Part shown: in pieces, positions 1 to 8,240 of the stretch
Layout of the letters: every line of letters begins with the position of its first letter
Numbering within the stretch: position 1 is the stretch's first letter
NCBI GenBank assembly: GCA_032000125.1
Contig: DAMALH010000022.1
Coordinates: 1-64,000, forward strand
Length of the DNA: 64,000 nt
From: Dryocola sp032000125
GTDB taxonomy: Bacteria > Pseudomonadota > Gammaproteobacteria > Enterobacterales > Enterobacteriaceae
Direction of reading: 5' to 3'
Made by a program: the position numbers and the translations under genes
Notes under the pieces: model-generated
Database searches by the model: none
Seen by the model: the letters and a program-made list of their open reading frames with translations, nothing else
What the model was told of the DNA's origin: nothing

Positions 1-146
1 AGATGGACAGGGTCACCCAGCAGAACGCCACGCTGGTGGAAGAATCCGCCGCCGCTGCCACAGCGCTTGAAGCTCAGGCGAGAAGCCTGACTCACGTCGT
101 TGCCGTATTCCGTACAAATCAACACGCAGATGCCGTTAGCGCGTGA
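1..146 (+). CDS. Methyl-accepting chemotaxis protein, C-terminal end (partial)
   Basis: Only the last 48 or so codons are in the window, and the reading frame enters from the left edge. The visible residues include MDRVTQQNATLVEESAAA, the typical end of the cytoplasmic signalling coiled coil of Tsr/Tar-type receptors. A short variable tail follows (VFRTNQHADAVSA) and a TGA stop at 144-146. The tail lacks the NWETF-type CheR/CheB tethering pentapeptide. Ligand and membrane parts lie outside the window, so the sensed compound cannot be named. Confidence 0.85.
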   Translation, partial: MDRVTQQNATLVEESAAAATALEAQARSLTHVVAVFRTNQHADAVSA

Positions 147-189
147 TGCTGCGGCTATACAAACAACAATAACGGTTTTTAACGCCTGA

Positions 190-228
190 CCTTTATATCC
201 TCGCAAACGTTCAGCGAGGATATAAAGG
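190..228. repeat. Perfect 15-bp inverted repeat after the chemotaxis gene
   Basis: Bases 190-204 (CCTTTATATCCTCGC) are the exact reverse complement of 214-228, with a 9-nt loop. No T-run follows on either strand. It may act as a transcript-end hairpin for the receptor gene that stops at 146, or as a protein-binding palindrome. Confidence 0.6.
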
Positions 229-1032
229 CCCCGCTGATAGCCTCGCAACATGACTCTCCCACTGCTGTCATGGAATAAAAATAACATTTATTAGCAAACA
301 AAAAATCAACGCCTCTTTGGCTTTATTAAAATATTAATCAGATATAAAACCCAGCGTATCTTTATAAAGAAACGGGCCGGTGTCCTCACCAAAACGATAT
401 GTCAGCGCCGCTTTCACCATCGCCTGCCGGGCGGGCGGAAAAGAGAAGCATCAGTGACGGTATGGCATCTCGCTTCTCCTCCACACGGTCAAAAATCCCC
501 GGTACTGCGTAAGCCTTCCAGGGACTTTCGCCATCACGTTGCCTTTATGGGGACACGCCGCCGCCAAATCTCTCGCCACCTGTGAGCCCGTTCTGAAAGG
601 ACGGCACGAAACAGGCCTGGCCGCATCCGGTATGAGCTTGAGCCGTCACGGCTACTTAGCAAAATGATAACCGGCGCTTGTTTGCTGGTTATATGGCCCT
701 CGTACCGCAGGCACAGCATGTGTTTGGTATATTTGCGCTTGAACGGGTCGCGTACGCGGGTCTGGCAGGCAAAACGGCTGAAAGCCTTTACGTTGGAGGT
801 TTTCAAGTACGGTGATGTTCGTGGTCGGCTACCTGAACTACTGACGCATTGGTTAACAACAGGAGTATGAACCCACCCGCCCTGCCGTTGTGCTGACACG
901 GCATCTGTTTAACCGCTTCAGCGCCCCCTCAGGCAATGATGACGCGTTTCCCGACCACATAATCCTTACAGTTCGACGTGCGAAAACACAGCCTACCAGG
1001 CACTTCGTTTTAGTTCTTATTAAATTAAAAGA
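229..1032. other. Degenerate stretch without a convincing gene
   Basis: About 800 bases contain only short open frames on both strands (for example 534-899 minus and 664-870 plus, which overlap) with no recognisable domain. On the minus strand, codons from 420 down to a TAA at 334-336 read VKAALTYRFGEDTGPFLYKD, which resembles the end of a real protein. A TGA lies only 11 codons upstream of the possible ATG at 420. I read this as gene debris at the edge of the accessory block. No RNA gene or insertion sequence ends were recognised. Confidence 0.35.
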
Positions 1033-1602
1033 TCAGATGAGGTGATTATTGAGGAACACTTCTTTCAGTTGCGGGAAATCCTTGATGCCGTCATTTTGCG
1101 TGAAATGACCGCAGTTATTGTAGCAATACAGTTTGCTGTTGATGAGTTTACTCAGCCTGATGGAATGCTGCGGCGGCACCACTTTGTCATCGCTGGAATA
1201 GATAACCAGCTTATTGCGAAGGCGGCCGGCAACGTCCGCATAATCAAGTTGCTGATTCACAAACGCATCGGCCTGCGGAATGGCGGCAACCGGCTCCACA
1301 AATCCAGAAACAAAAGCGACGCCGCCGACCTCACGCTCTGCATTCTGCGCCAGCAGGTAGCGCAGGATCGCCGCGCAGCCGAGGCTATGACCGATGAAAA
1401 AGGTTTTTTCGTCCGGCGCAGGAACGGTATTTTTCAGTACTTTCAGCCAGCTGTCAGGATCGGGACTTCGCGGGTCGGGCATCACAGGGATGATGATGTC
1501 GTCAAAATAGGGTGTAAAGGCGTCTTTGGCATTGCGGTACCAGTGATGCCGTGGCGTTGACAGGTAACCGTGTACGATCACTAACTTCCTTAAACGACGC
1601 AT
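1033..1602 (-). CDS. Small alpha/beta hydrolase of the RBBP9/YdeN family
   Basis: The 189-residue protein is of the usual size for this single-domain serine hydrolase family. It starts with a VIVHGYLSTP oxyanion-hole strand and has the nucleophile elbow GHSLG near residue 72. A late aspartate (SSDDKVVP) and a histidine (NCGHFTQ) complete a plausible Ser-Asp-His triad. A strong ribosome binding site (AGGAGGAACC directly before ATG) supports the start at 1602. There is no signal peptide, so it should be cytoplasmic. The gene stands alone, about 125 bases downstream of the minus-strand phosphonate transporter operon, and might be co-transcribed with it. The natural substrate is unknown for this family and cannot be read from the sequence. 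Confidence 0.8.
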   Translation of the reverse strand: MRRLRKLVIVHGYLSTPRHHWYRNAKDAFTPYFDDIIIPVMPDPRSPDPDSWLKVLKNTVPAPDEKTFFIGHSLGCAAILRYLLAQNAEREVGGVAFVSGFVEPVAAIPQADAFVNQQLDYADVAGRLRNKLVIYSSDDKVVPPQHSIRLSKLINSKLYCYNNCGHFTQNDGIKDFPQLKEVFLNNHLI

Positions 1603-1727
1603 GGTTCCTCCTGAATAACGTCAATGTTCCATAGCAAAATAACCGCTTCCCGGTGCTTCTTATCTTTTCAGGCCGGTGCTGTCATTGCATGACGGTCGCA
1701 TGAAGATCTCGTGAACCGGCTTACCGG

Positions 1728-2615
1728 CTAATTCTCTTTTTGGGTAAACATCGGGATCGGCACGCCATGGATATAACGACGGCGCAGCCAGGCGGAGAGC
1801 GTGTCCATGATCATCACCACCGCCACCAGAATGAGCGTAATAAACATCACCACATCCCAGTTCCACAGGCGCATGTTTTCGGCATAGATCAGGCCGATCC
1901 CACCCGCGCCGACAAAACCCAGCACCGCCGCCGAACGGGTGTTGGATTCCAGCTGATACAGGCTAAGCGCCAGAAAGGTCGGGAAAGACTGGGTAAAGAT
2001 GCCAAAGCGGTGCTTTTGCAGACCGTTCGCGCCTACCGCCGTCAGGCCGCGGCCCGGCGAGCGGTCCACCGCTTCATGCCCTTCCGCGTACAGACGCCCC
2101 AGCAGGCCGGTGTCCTGCACAATAATCGCCATCACGCCCGCCAGCGGTCCTAGTCCGACCGCGCGAACGAAGATCAGCCCCCAAATGGCCATATCAATGC
2201 CACGCAGCACGTCAAACAGACGGCGCATCAGCAGCGCAATAATCCGCGACACGCGGCCCCGCATAATATTGCGCGCGGCAAGAAACGAGAGCAGCAGCGC
2301 AATTACCGTTGCGGTCATGGTGCCGGCGAACACAATCCCCAGCGTGATCAGAATTTGCGTGAAGTAATACTGAAACGGCCAATTGATGAAATCCCGCCAG
2401 ACGAACATGCTCAGAAAATAGCGCCCCAGTTCATGCACGCCGTTAAAGACCTGCGCCAGCGGAAGGCCAAACTGGAAGAAAAACCAGACGTAATAGAGCA
2501 CAACCGACAGCGCCAGCAGGCCAATGTGACGCAAATAGCTATTCTGCGCGCGGTACAGTGCCGCATGTCTCTGGCGATGAGTCATAAGATCGGGGTCGAT
2601 CTGCCGGGTATTCAT
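1728..2615 (-). CDS. phnE: Phosphonate ABC transporter permease (PhnE-like, second copy)
   Basis: This 295-residue inner-membrane permease has about six hydrophobic segments. The cytoplasmic EAA-type loop that docks on the ATPase reads EGHEAVDRSPGRGLTAVGANG. The family imports phosphonates, or related phosphorus compounds such as phosphite, with PhnC and PhnD. The start overlaps the end of the upstream permease by 4 bases (ATGA), which indicates translational coupling. It is the last gene of phnC-phnD-phnE-phnE. Two different PhnE subunits in one operon probably form a heterodimeric channel. Exact substrate is inferred from family only. Confidence 0.87.
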   Translation of the reverse strand: MNTRQIDPDLMTHRQRHAALYRAQNSYLRHIGLLALSVVLYYVWFFFQFGLPLAQVFNGVHELGRYFLSMFVWRDFINWPFQYYFTQILITLGIVFAGTMTATVIALLLSFLAARNIMRGRVSRIIALLMRRLFDVLRGIDMAIWGLIFVRAVGLGPLAGVMAIIVQDTGLLGRLYAEGHEAVDRSPGRGLTAVGANGLQKHRFGIFTQSFPTFLALSLYQLESNTRSAAVLGFVGAGGIGLIYAENMRLWNWDVVMFITLILVAVVMIMDTLSAWLRRRYIHGVPIPMFTQKEN

Positions 2616-3478
2616 TTGTTGCCCTCCAGCACCCAGTGGCGTAAACGGCCGGACAGCATATCCAGCAGCGAAACCACAATGATTATCAGCAGCAGCGTCA
2701 TGCTCACCTGATCGTAACGATCCAGTTTGATGTTGGTCATCAGCTCCTGGCCGATTCCCCCGGCCCCTACCAGTCCGAGGATCGTCGACGAGCGAAAGTT
2801 AATTTCCATGCGCATAAAGCTGTAAGAGATGAAGATGGGTTTCACCTGCGGCCAGAGCGCGAAGCGCATACGCTGCAATGGCGTGGCGCCGCAGGCGGCC
2901 AGCCCGCGAACGGGTTTGTCCTGTGCGCTTTCGATGGCTTCATAAAACAGCTTTGTCAGACTGCCGATGGTGTGCAGCATCAGCGCCAGAAAGCCGGGAA
3001 TAGCGCCGATGCCAAACGCCATAACGAAAATTACCGCCCACGCCAGTTCTGGCATGGTGCGTAAAAAAGCGACTAACGCCCGAATGCTGTAACGCACCCA
3101 TACGGGTGCCCAGGCATTGCCGGCGGCAAGAAAAGAGAAGACGGTGGCTATCCCGGCGGCGCCGAGCGTTGAAGCCAGCGCCAGCTGTAGCGTCTCCCAG
3201 ATCAGCGGCAGCTGAATCGGCAATCGGTAACCCCAGTAGGCCAGCGAGCCTTTGGTATGCGAATCGGCAAACAGCACTGAAACGTGCAGCGTGGGAATGG
3301 TTTCAACGATGTAATCCAGAAAGTTCGGCAGCGAGCGCCAGACGGTCAACAGATTAAACTCCGCCACGTTACCGGCAGCGAAATAGAGCACCAGCAACAA
3401 CACTGACCAGGTGAAGGTGTCACGCGTCTGGCGTAGTTTTATCTCACGAAAGTAACGTTCGAATTCGATATTTCGCAT
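2612..3478 (-). CDS. phnE: Phosphonate ABC transporter permease (PhnE-like, first copy)
   Basis: This is a 288-residue membrane permease with an N-terminal cytoplasmic helix, several transmembrane segments and an EAA-type loop (EAIESAQDKPVRGLAACGAT). It is related to, but clearly diverged from, the next gene. Both share the shape of PhnE permeases, including the VGAGGIG motif near the C terminus. It is encoded between the binding protein and the second permease on the minus strand and should pair with that copy in the membrane. The start at 3478 follows a plausible purine-rich site. Import of phosphonate-type substrates is inferred from family and operon. Confidence 0.87.
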   Translation of the reverse strand: MRNIEFERYFREIKLRQTRDTFTWSVLLLVLYFAAGNVAEFNLLTVWRSLPNFLDYIVETIPTLHVSVLFADSHTKGSLAYWGYRLPIQLPLIWETLQLALASTLGAAGIATVFSFLAAGNAWAPVWVRYSIRALVAFLRTMPELAWAVIFVMAFGIGAIPGFLALMLHTIGSLTKLFYEAIESAQDKPVRGLAACGATPLQRMRFALWPQVKPIFISYSFMRMEINFRSSTILGLVGAGGIGQELMTNIKLDRYDQVSMTLLLIIIVVSLLDMLSGRLRHWVLEGNK

Positions 3479-3545
3479 CTTCGCTCACAGCTCATTACTC
3501 GAAAAATCCCCCGGCAGACAGGCCGGAGGAACAGTCAGGCAGACA

Positions 3546-4487
3546 TTAGCGGGCGCTAACAAGCTCGCGTTTCATCTCAATAATCTGTTTGAAGTCGTCG
3601 ACGCTAGCCGGGCCGATATGCTGTCCGCCGCCCATGGCTTTGCTGAAGCAGGTATGATCGTCTTTATCGAGTTTTTTGATGGCGGCGATAACTTTGGCCT
3701 TAAATTCTGCTGGCAGGCTGTTGCTTACCAGAATCGGGCCATTGGGGATCAACGACGATTGCCAGATGATACGAATCCGCTTCATCAAGTCAGGATTATC
3801 CATACGAATCAGACGGTTGAATGCGCCTGACGTGTAGCCGGTATTGTAGTCGCCCACCATCGATGCCCAGGTCACGGCGCCTGCGAACTGGTTATTCAGC
3901 ACGCCGAGAATGTCCTGCTCATGGCCGCCAGAGAATGTGACGCTGGAGAAATGGTTTTTGTATTTGTCGTCCACCGAGCCGCCAAACTTCTGCTTAAATT
4001 CCTGGTTGGGGATCAGGAAGCCGGAAGTGGAATCCGGATCGGCAAAGCCAAAAGCGGTGCCCTTCAGATCCTCAAGCGTTTTATACGGGCTGTCCGCTTT
4101 CACGATAACGACGGAGTGATAGCCACGTGACCGATCTTTATCGTCAACCGCGATGCCGACAATATCGACCGCTTTCGGGTTGCTGATATACACCGAAGCG
4201 TAAGAGGACGGTGACATGCTCAGCACCACATCCACTTTACCGCCGAGCAAACCCTGAATAACGCCAGAATAATCAGACGAGTTACGCAGTTTGGTATCCA
4301 CATTTAATTCTTTGTCGAGAAACTGCTTCACGCACTGGTTATCACCAATCTGCTGCGTCGCATTTTGCCCGCCAAGGATACCCAGGTTGAGTTCTTTAGG
4401 CTGTTCGGCCGCACTGACCTGCGAGGCGAATACCAGGCTTGCCATCAAGGTGGAAAAACGAAATGCGTGAGTCATCAATTTTTTCAT
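3546..4487 (-). CDS. phnD: Phosphonate-binding periplasmic protein (PhnD-like)
   Basis: From the ATG at 4487 the product has 313 residues. A cleavable signal peptide begins MKKLMTHAFRFSTLMASLVF and probably ends after SQVSA-A. The mature part is a type II periplasmic binding fold (PhnD family), with typical segments LNLGILGGQ near the start, VDVVLSMSPSSY, and FADPDSTSGFLIPN in the ligand-binding cleft. The frame is open further upstream, but those codons give no sensible signal peptide. It lies 28 bases after phnC and ahead of the two phnE genes. It should capture phosphonate, phosphite or an organophosphate in the periplasm. Which ligand it prefers cannot be read from the sequence. Confidence 0.88.
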   Translation of the reverse strand: MKKLMTHAFRFSTLMASLVFASQVSAAEQPKELNLGILGGQNATQQIGDNQCVKQFLDKELNVDTKLRNSSDYSGVIQGLLGGKVDVVLSMSPSSYASVYISNPKAVDIVGIAVDDKDRSRGYHSVVIVKADSPYKTLEDLKGTAFGFADPDSTSGFLIPNQEFKQKFGGSVDDKYKNHFSSVTFSGGHEQDILGVLNNQFAGAVTWASMVGDYNTGYTSGAFNRLIRMDNPDLMKRIRIIWQSSLIPNGPILVSNSLPAEFKAKVIAAIKKLDKDDHTCFSKAMGGGQHIGPASVDDFKQIIEMKRELVSAR

Positions 4488-4515
4488 TATGCGTATCCGT
4501 AGTGGTAGGAGAAAA

Positions 4516-5364
4516 TTAATGTAACTGGCTGATTTCATCGCCATAAAGGGTGTGTAAAATATCATCGGTTAAGCGTGCAGGAGGACCATCAAAAATAATC
4601 TCGCCTTTCGCGATACCAATGGCACGCGTGCAGTATTCCTTTACCAGATCGAGTGAGTGAAGATTGACAATTACGCTGATCCCCTGTTCGCTGACGTCGT
4701 TCAGCACGCGCATGATGCGCTGGGTATTTTTGGGGTCCAGTGACGCGACCGGTTCATCGGCCAGCAAAATGGAAGGGTTCTGGATCAACGCCCGGCAAAT
4801 CGCCACGCGCTGCATCTGTCCGCCAGAGAGGTTTTCCGCACGTTGCAGAGCATGCGGCAGCATGTTCATCCATTCCAGCAGGTCGATTGCCTTCGCCCGA
4901 TCTTCCTGTGAAAAGACCTTGAACAGTGATTTCAGGGTCGATGTCTGACTGAGACGCCCCAGCAGAACGTTGGTCAGCACATCCAGTCGCGGCACCAGGC
5001 AGAAATCCTGGAAAATCATCCCACATTTGCTGCGCCAGCGGCTCAGTTCACGCCCGCTCAGGACGGAGACGTCCCGCGGTGTGCCAACGTCCGCGTAGTC
5101 AAGGATCTCACCCGACGTTACCGGATGGGTACCGTTCAGCACATGTAATAATGTCGATTTACCGGCACCGGAGCGGCCAATGACCCCCACCATTTCGCCG
5201 GCGTGCAGGTCGAAATTAATGTCAGTGAGCACCGGCGAATGCTGGTTATAGGATTTATATAAGTGGTTAACACTTAATACTTTTTGCTTTTTCAGCCGCA
5301 GATAATTCACCTGCGGCAGCATCACCAACTCATTTTCACTTATTACGTTTTGTGCTCTGTTCAT
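4516..5364 (-). CDS. phnC: Phosphonate ABC transporter ATP-binding protein (PhnC-like)
   Basis: This is a 282-residue ATPase with Walker A GRSGAGKST, a Q-loop (MIFQDFCLVPRLDV), ABC signature LSGGQMQR, Walker B ILLADEP and a switch histidine (NLHSLDL). Compared with typical PhnC it carries about 25 extra N-terminal residues before the ABC domain, so translation might begin at an internal ATG such as the one giving MLPQVNYLRL. It is the first gene of the minus-strand operon and faces the divergent PhnS-like operon across a 185-base gap. A Pho-box-like repeat lies about 50 bases upstream of the start, consistent with induction under phosphate limitation. Confidence 0.88.
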   Translation of the reverse strand: MNRAQNVISENELVMLPQVNYLRLKKQKVLSVNHLYKSYNQHSPVLTDINFDLHAGEMVGVIGRSGAGKSTLLHVLNGTHPVTSGEILDYADVGTPRDVSVLSGRELSRWRSKCGMIFQDFCLVPRLDVLTNVLLGRLSQTSTLKSLFKVFSQEDRAKAIDLLEWMNMLPHALQRAENLSGGQMQRVAICRALIQNPSILLADEPVASLDPKNTQRIMRVLNDVSEQGISVIVNLHSLDLVKEYCTRAIGIAKGEIIFDGPPARLTDDILHTLYGDEISQLH

Positions 5365-5413
5365 TATTTTGTCCAGAGAGGATTGTCTTTCGAAGCTATT
5401 AATAACGCCGTCG

Positions 5414-5431
5414 ATGACGTTTTAATGACCA
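5414..5431 (-). promoter_or_regulatory. Putative Pho box for the phnC operon
   Basis: On the minus strand the bases read TGGTCAT-TAAA-ACGTCAT: two GTCAT-containing 7-mers spaced by 4 A/T-rich bases. This is the layout of the PhoB box (CTGTCAT, 4 bp, CTGTCAC). Each half matches 5 of 7 positions. It ends 50 bases before the phnC start codon, a normal distance for a PhoB-activated promoter. Confidence 0.5.
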
Positions 5432-5486
5432 GCAAACGAATAAAAAATGAACCCGGCGCGTGCCCCTATCTTGTGCTAAAGCCAGG

Positions 5487-5504
5487 CGGTCATAATTTTG
5501 TCAG
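5487..5504 (+). promoter_or_regulatory. Putative Pho box for the PhnS-like operon
   Basis: The plus strand reads CGGTCAT-AATT-TTGTCAG, two direct 7-mers with a 4-base A/T spacer. About 15 of 18 positions agree with the PhoB consensus by eye. It lies about 45 bases before the start codon at 5550. Together with the minus-strand box at 5414-5431 it suggests that PhoB drives both divergent transporters. Confidence 0.6.
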
Positions 5505-5549
5505 ATTCCCTTGTTTTAATTCCCGAAACAGGAAGATAAGGGAAATCAC

Positions 5550-6527
5550 ATGATGAAAAAAATAGTGCCGATAGCCACGCTACTGGCGATATTCAGCACA
5601 TCCGTCCTCGCCAAATCCACCCTTACGCTCTACACCAGCCAGCCGAATGAAGATGCGCAGTCCACCGTCAGCGCCTTTGAAAAGGCACATCCTGATATTG
5701 AAGTGAAATGGATCCGTGACGGAACCGCGAAACTTACCGCCCGTTTGCAGGCGGAACTGGCAGCGGGCGGCGTGGCGCCTGACGTGCTGCTGATTGCCGA
5801 CAGCGTGACCATGGAGGCGCTGAAACAGCAGGGTTTGCTGGCGCCGTACAAATCATCGTTCGCCGTTAACTATGCACCACAACTGTTTGATAAAGAAGGC
5901 TATTACTATGGCACCAAGCTGATTACCACCGGCATTGCGTATCACACCAAAGCGCCGGTGAAGCCAACCTCGTGGCGGGATTTGCTCAAACCCGAACTAA
6001 AAAACATGACCACGCTGCCCAGCCCGCTCTATTCCGGGGCGGCGCAGATTCATCAGGCGACGCTGATGGCAGATCCCGATCTGGGCTGGAATTATTATCA
6101 AAAACTGAAAGAAAACGGCGCAATGCCGCAAAGCGGTAACGGTGGCGTCATGAGCGCCATTCTTTCAGGAAATAAAGCGTACGGCGTGCTGGTGGATTAC
6201 ATGGCGATCCGTGAAAAAGCCAAAGGCGCGCCCATTGAGTTTGTCTTTCCGAGCGAAGGCGTCAGCATTGTGACCGAGCCGGTGGCGATGATGAAAGGCG
6301 CCAAAAATCCGGACGGAGCAAAAGCATTTATCGATTTCGTGCTCTCGGAAGACGGGCAAAAGCTCGTGCTGGCACAGGGATATTTGCCTGCCGATATTAA
6401 TTTGCCGGTACCGAAAGGGTTCCCGCCGCGTGACAGCATTAAACTGATGCCGATGGATCCGGCGAAGGCGCTGGCGGAGACGGAAGCCAATAAAAAACGG
6501 TTTGCCGATCTGTTTGGAAACCATTAA
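5550..6527 (+). CDS. Periplasmic binding protein of a 2-aminoethylphosphonate/iron-type ABC transporter (PhnS-like)
   Basis: The 325-residue protein has a clear signal peptide (MMKKIVPIATLLAIFSTSVLA, cleavage before KST). The mature domain belongs to the Fbp/PhnS type of extracellular solute-binding proteins (SBP_bac family), starting LTLYTSQPNEDAQ. Two adjacent ATG codons (5550 and 5553) are both possible behind AAGGGA. Sequence alone cannot separate iron(III) from 2-aminoethylphosphonate binding. The next genes (fused permease, ATPase, phosphonate-type hexapeptide transferase), the Pho-box-like repeat and the divergent phnCDE operon all favour a phosphonate ligand. Confidence 0.8.
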   Translation: MMKKIVPIATLLAIFSTSVLAKSTLTLYTSQPNEDAQSTVSAFEKAHPDIEVKWIRDGTAKLTARLQAELAAGGVAPDVLLIADSVTMEALKQQGLLAPYKSSFAVNYAPQLFDKEGYYYGTKLITTGIAYHTKAPVKPTSWRDLLKPELKNMTTLPSPLYSGAAQIHQATLMADPDLGWNYYQKLKENGAMPQSGNGGVMSAILSGNKAYGVLVDYMAIREKAKGAPIEFVFPSEGVSIVTEPVAMMKGAKNPDGAKAFIDFVLSEDGQKLVLAQGYLPADINLPVPKGFPPRDSIKLMPMDPAKALAETEANKKRFADLFGNH

Positions 6528-6530
6528 TTG

Positions 6531-8240
6531 ATGACAGATACGACCCTGCGCCAGAACGCGAGTGGCGGTCAGAAAGTGGTGCTGGGCCTGCTGCTGTGCC
6601 TGGTTACCTTATTGAGCCTGTTGCCGAGCCTGCGGTTGCTGGTTTCGGCGCTGCTCGACTGGCAACAGGGCAGCAACAGCAGCCTGTGGCGTGTGCTGAG
6701 CAATCCGGTAACCTGGACCACGCTGTCGCACAGTCTGTACACCAGCGGCCTCGGCACCCTTCTCTCGCTGCTGCTGGGGAGTCTGTTTGCCTTCTGCATT
6801 GCGTTAACGAACATCCGCCTGAAACAGGTCTGGGCGTTCCTGTTTATGTTGCCAATGATGATCCCGCCGCAGGTAACAGCCCTGAGCTGGTTGCAGCTAT
6901 TTGGTCCCGGCAGCGTGTTACTGAACAGCATCGGTTTCGCCCCTGAATTTGGCTCAGCCAACCCGCTTTATTCCGCCGAGGGGATCGCTCTGCTGCTGGG
7001 CATTCAGCATGCGCCGCTGGTGTTTCTGACGCTCCGCACCCAGCTATTGAGTTTGCCGAAAGAGCATATCGAGGCGGCGCGTCTGAACGGCGCCTCCGTA
7101 TGGCGGGTTTTCTTCGATATCATGCTGCCGCTGTGCCAGACCGCACTTTGGGCTGGCGCGGCGATAGCCTTTGTTTCGGCGCTTGGCAACTTTGGCATTC
7201 CGGCGATGCTCGGCATTCCGATCTCTTATTTTGTTCTGCCCATTTACATCTACCAGACGCTGTCCAGTTTCGGGCCTTCCATGCTCAGCGACGTTGCCAC
7301 ACTGTCGGTGCTGATGGGCGCACTGGCGATAGGCATCGTAACGTTTCAGGGGCATATGCAGCGCAGCTTCGCTCTACCGCTGATTGGCAGCGGGGGCCGG
7401 GCGTTCGACTTTGCGCTGGGCCGCTATCGCCCGCTGGTGGAACTGCTGCTTGGCATAATATTGTTGACGATCCTCGTCGCGCCGCTGCTGGCGCTGGTGG
7501 CAACCTCGCTGGTGCCGACGCTCGGCATTCCGCTTAACAGTGACACCATCACCCTCAATGCCTGGCGCGCGATTTTCAACGTACAGAGCGCTACATGGCG
7601 AGCGCTGACTAACAGCCTGTTGCTGTCCAGTTCTGCGGCGGTGGTGCTGGTGTTTCTGAGTCTGCCGATGGCCTGGCTGCTGGTGCGCCATCCCCGTCGG
7701 CCTTTGCACTGGCTACACAGCATAATTGATATTCCGTATACCTTGCCCGGCGTGGTGCTGGCGATTGCCTGCATCCTGCTGTTTACCCGTCCGCTGCCGC
7801 TGCTGGATATCAGCCTCAGCGGCACGCTGACCATCATCTTCCTCGCTTATCTTTCGCGCTTTCTCACCGTATGTCTGAAGCCGGTACACAGCAGCATGCT
7901 TCAGTTGGACCCGGCCATGGAGGAAGCCGCCAGCCTGGCGGGTGCCCGTGTCGCACAGCGGCTCTGCCACATCGTGCTGCCCATGCTCGCCCCTGCCGCC
8001 TTCGCCGGTGGGCTGCTGGTGTTCCTGACCGCGATCAACGAGCTGACCGTCTCTGCATTATTGTGGAGCTCCGGGAAAGAGACGCTGGGAGTGGTGATTT
8101 TTAATCTTGATGAGAGCGGCGAAAAAGTGCAGGCGTCGGCTATTTCGGTGCTGGTGGAGGCGCTGGTGATCGTGGTGATGCTGCTGTTGAGCGCCCTGAG
8201 TTGGGTACTACCCAAAGGAGTCATCCCATGGCAGAACTGA
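6531..8240 (+). CDS. Fused two-domain ABC permease (PhnU/PhnV-like)
   Basis: From the ATG at 6531 the product has 569 residues, about twice a single permease. It holds two tandem binding-protein-dependent transport domains, each with about six membrane segments and its own EAA loop: EHIEAARLNGASVWRVFF in the first half and PAMEEAASLAGARVAQRL in the second. This covers in one chain what PhnU and PhnV provide separately, as also seen in Fbp-type iron permeases. It begins 3 bases after the binding-protein stop and overlaps the ATPase start by 13 bases, so all three are translationally linked. A TTG at 6528 is an alternative start. Confidence 0.85.
   Translation: MTDTTLRQNASGGQKVVLGLLLCLVTLLSLLPSLRLLVSALLDWQQGSNSSLWRVLSNPVTWTTLSHSLYTSGLGTLLSLLLGSLFAFCIALTNIRLKQVWAFLFMLPMMIPPQVTALSWLQLFGPGSVLLNSIGFAPEFGSANPLYSAEGIALLLGIQHAPLVFLTLRTQLLSLPKEHIEAARLNGASVWRVFFDIMLPLCQTALWAGAAIAFVSALGNFGIPAMLGIPISYFVLPIYIYQTLSSFGPSMLSDVATLSVLMGALAIGIVTFQGHMQRSFALPLIGSGGRAFDFALGRYRPLVELLLGIILLTILVAPLLALVATSLVPTLGIPLNSDTITLNAWRAIFNVQSATWRALTNSLLLSSSAAVVLVFLSLPMAWLLVRHPRRPLHWLHSIIDIPYTLPGVVLAIACILLFTRPLPLLDISLSGTLTIIFLAYLSRFLTVCLKPVHSSMLQLDPAMEEAASLAGARVAQRLCHIVLPMLAPAAFAGGLLVFLTAINELTVSALLWSSGKETLGVVIFNLDESGEKVQASAISVLVEALVIVVMLLLSALSWVLPKGVIPWQN

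Noticed and set aside
534..899. 121-codon minus-strand ORF in the left junction
   Set aside because: No domain, no ribosome binding site, unusual composition (Ser/Arg-rich), and it overlaps another spurious frame. I treat it as debris.
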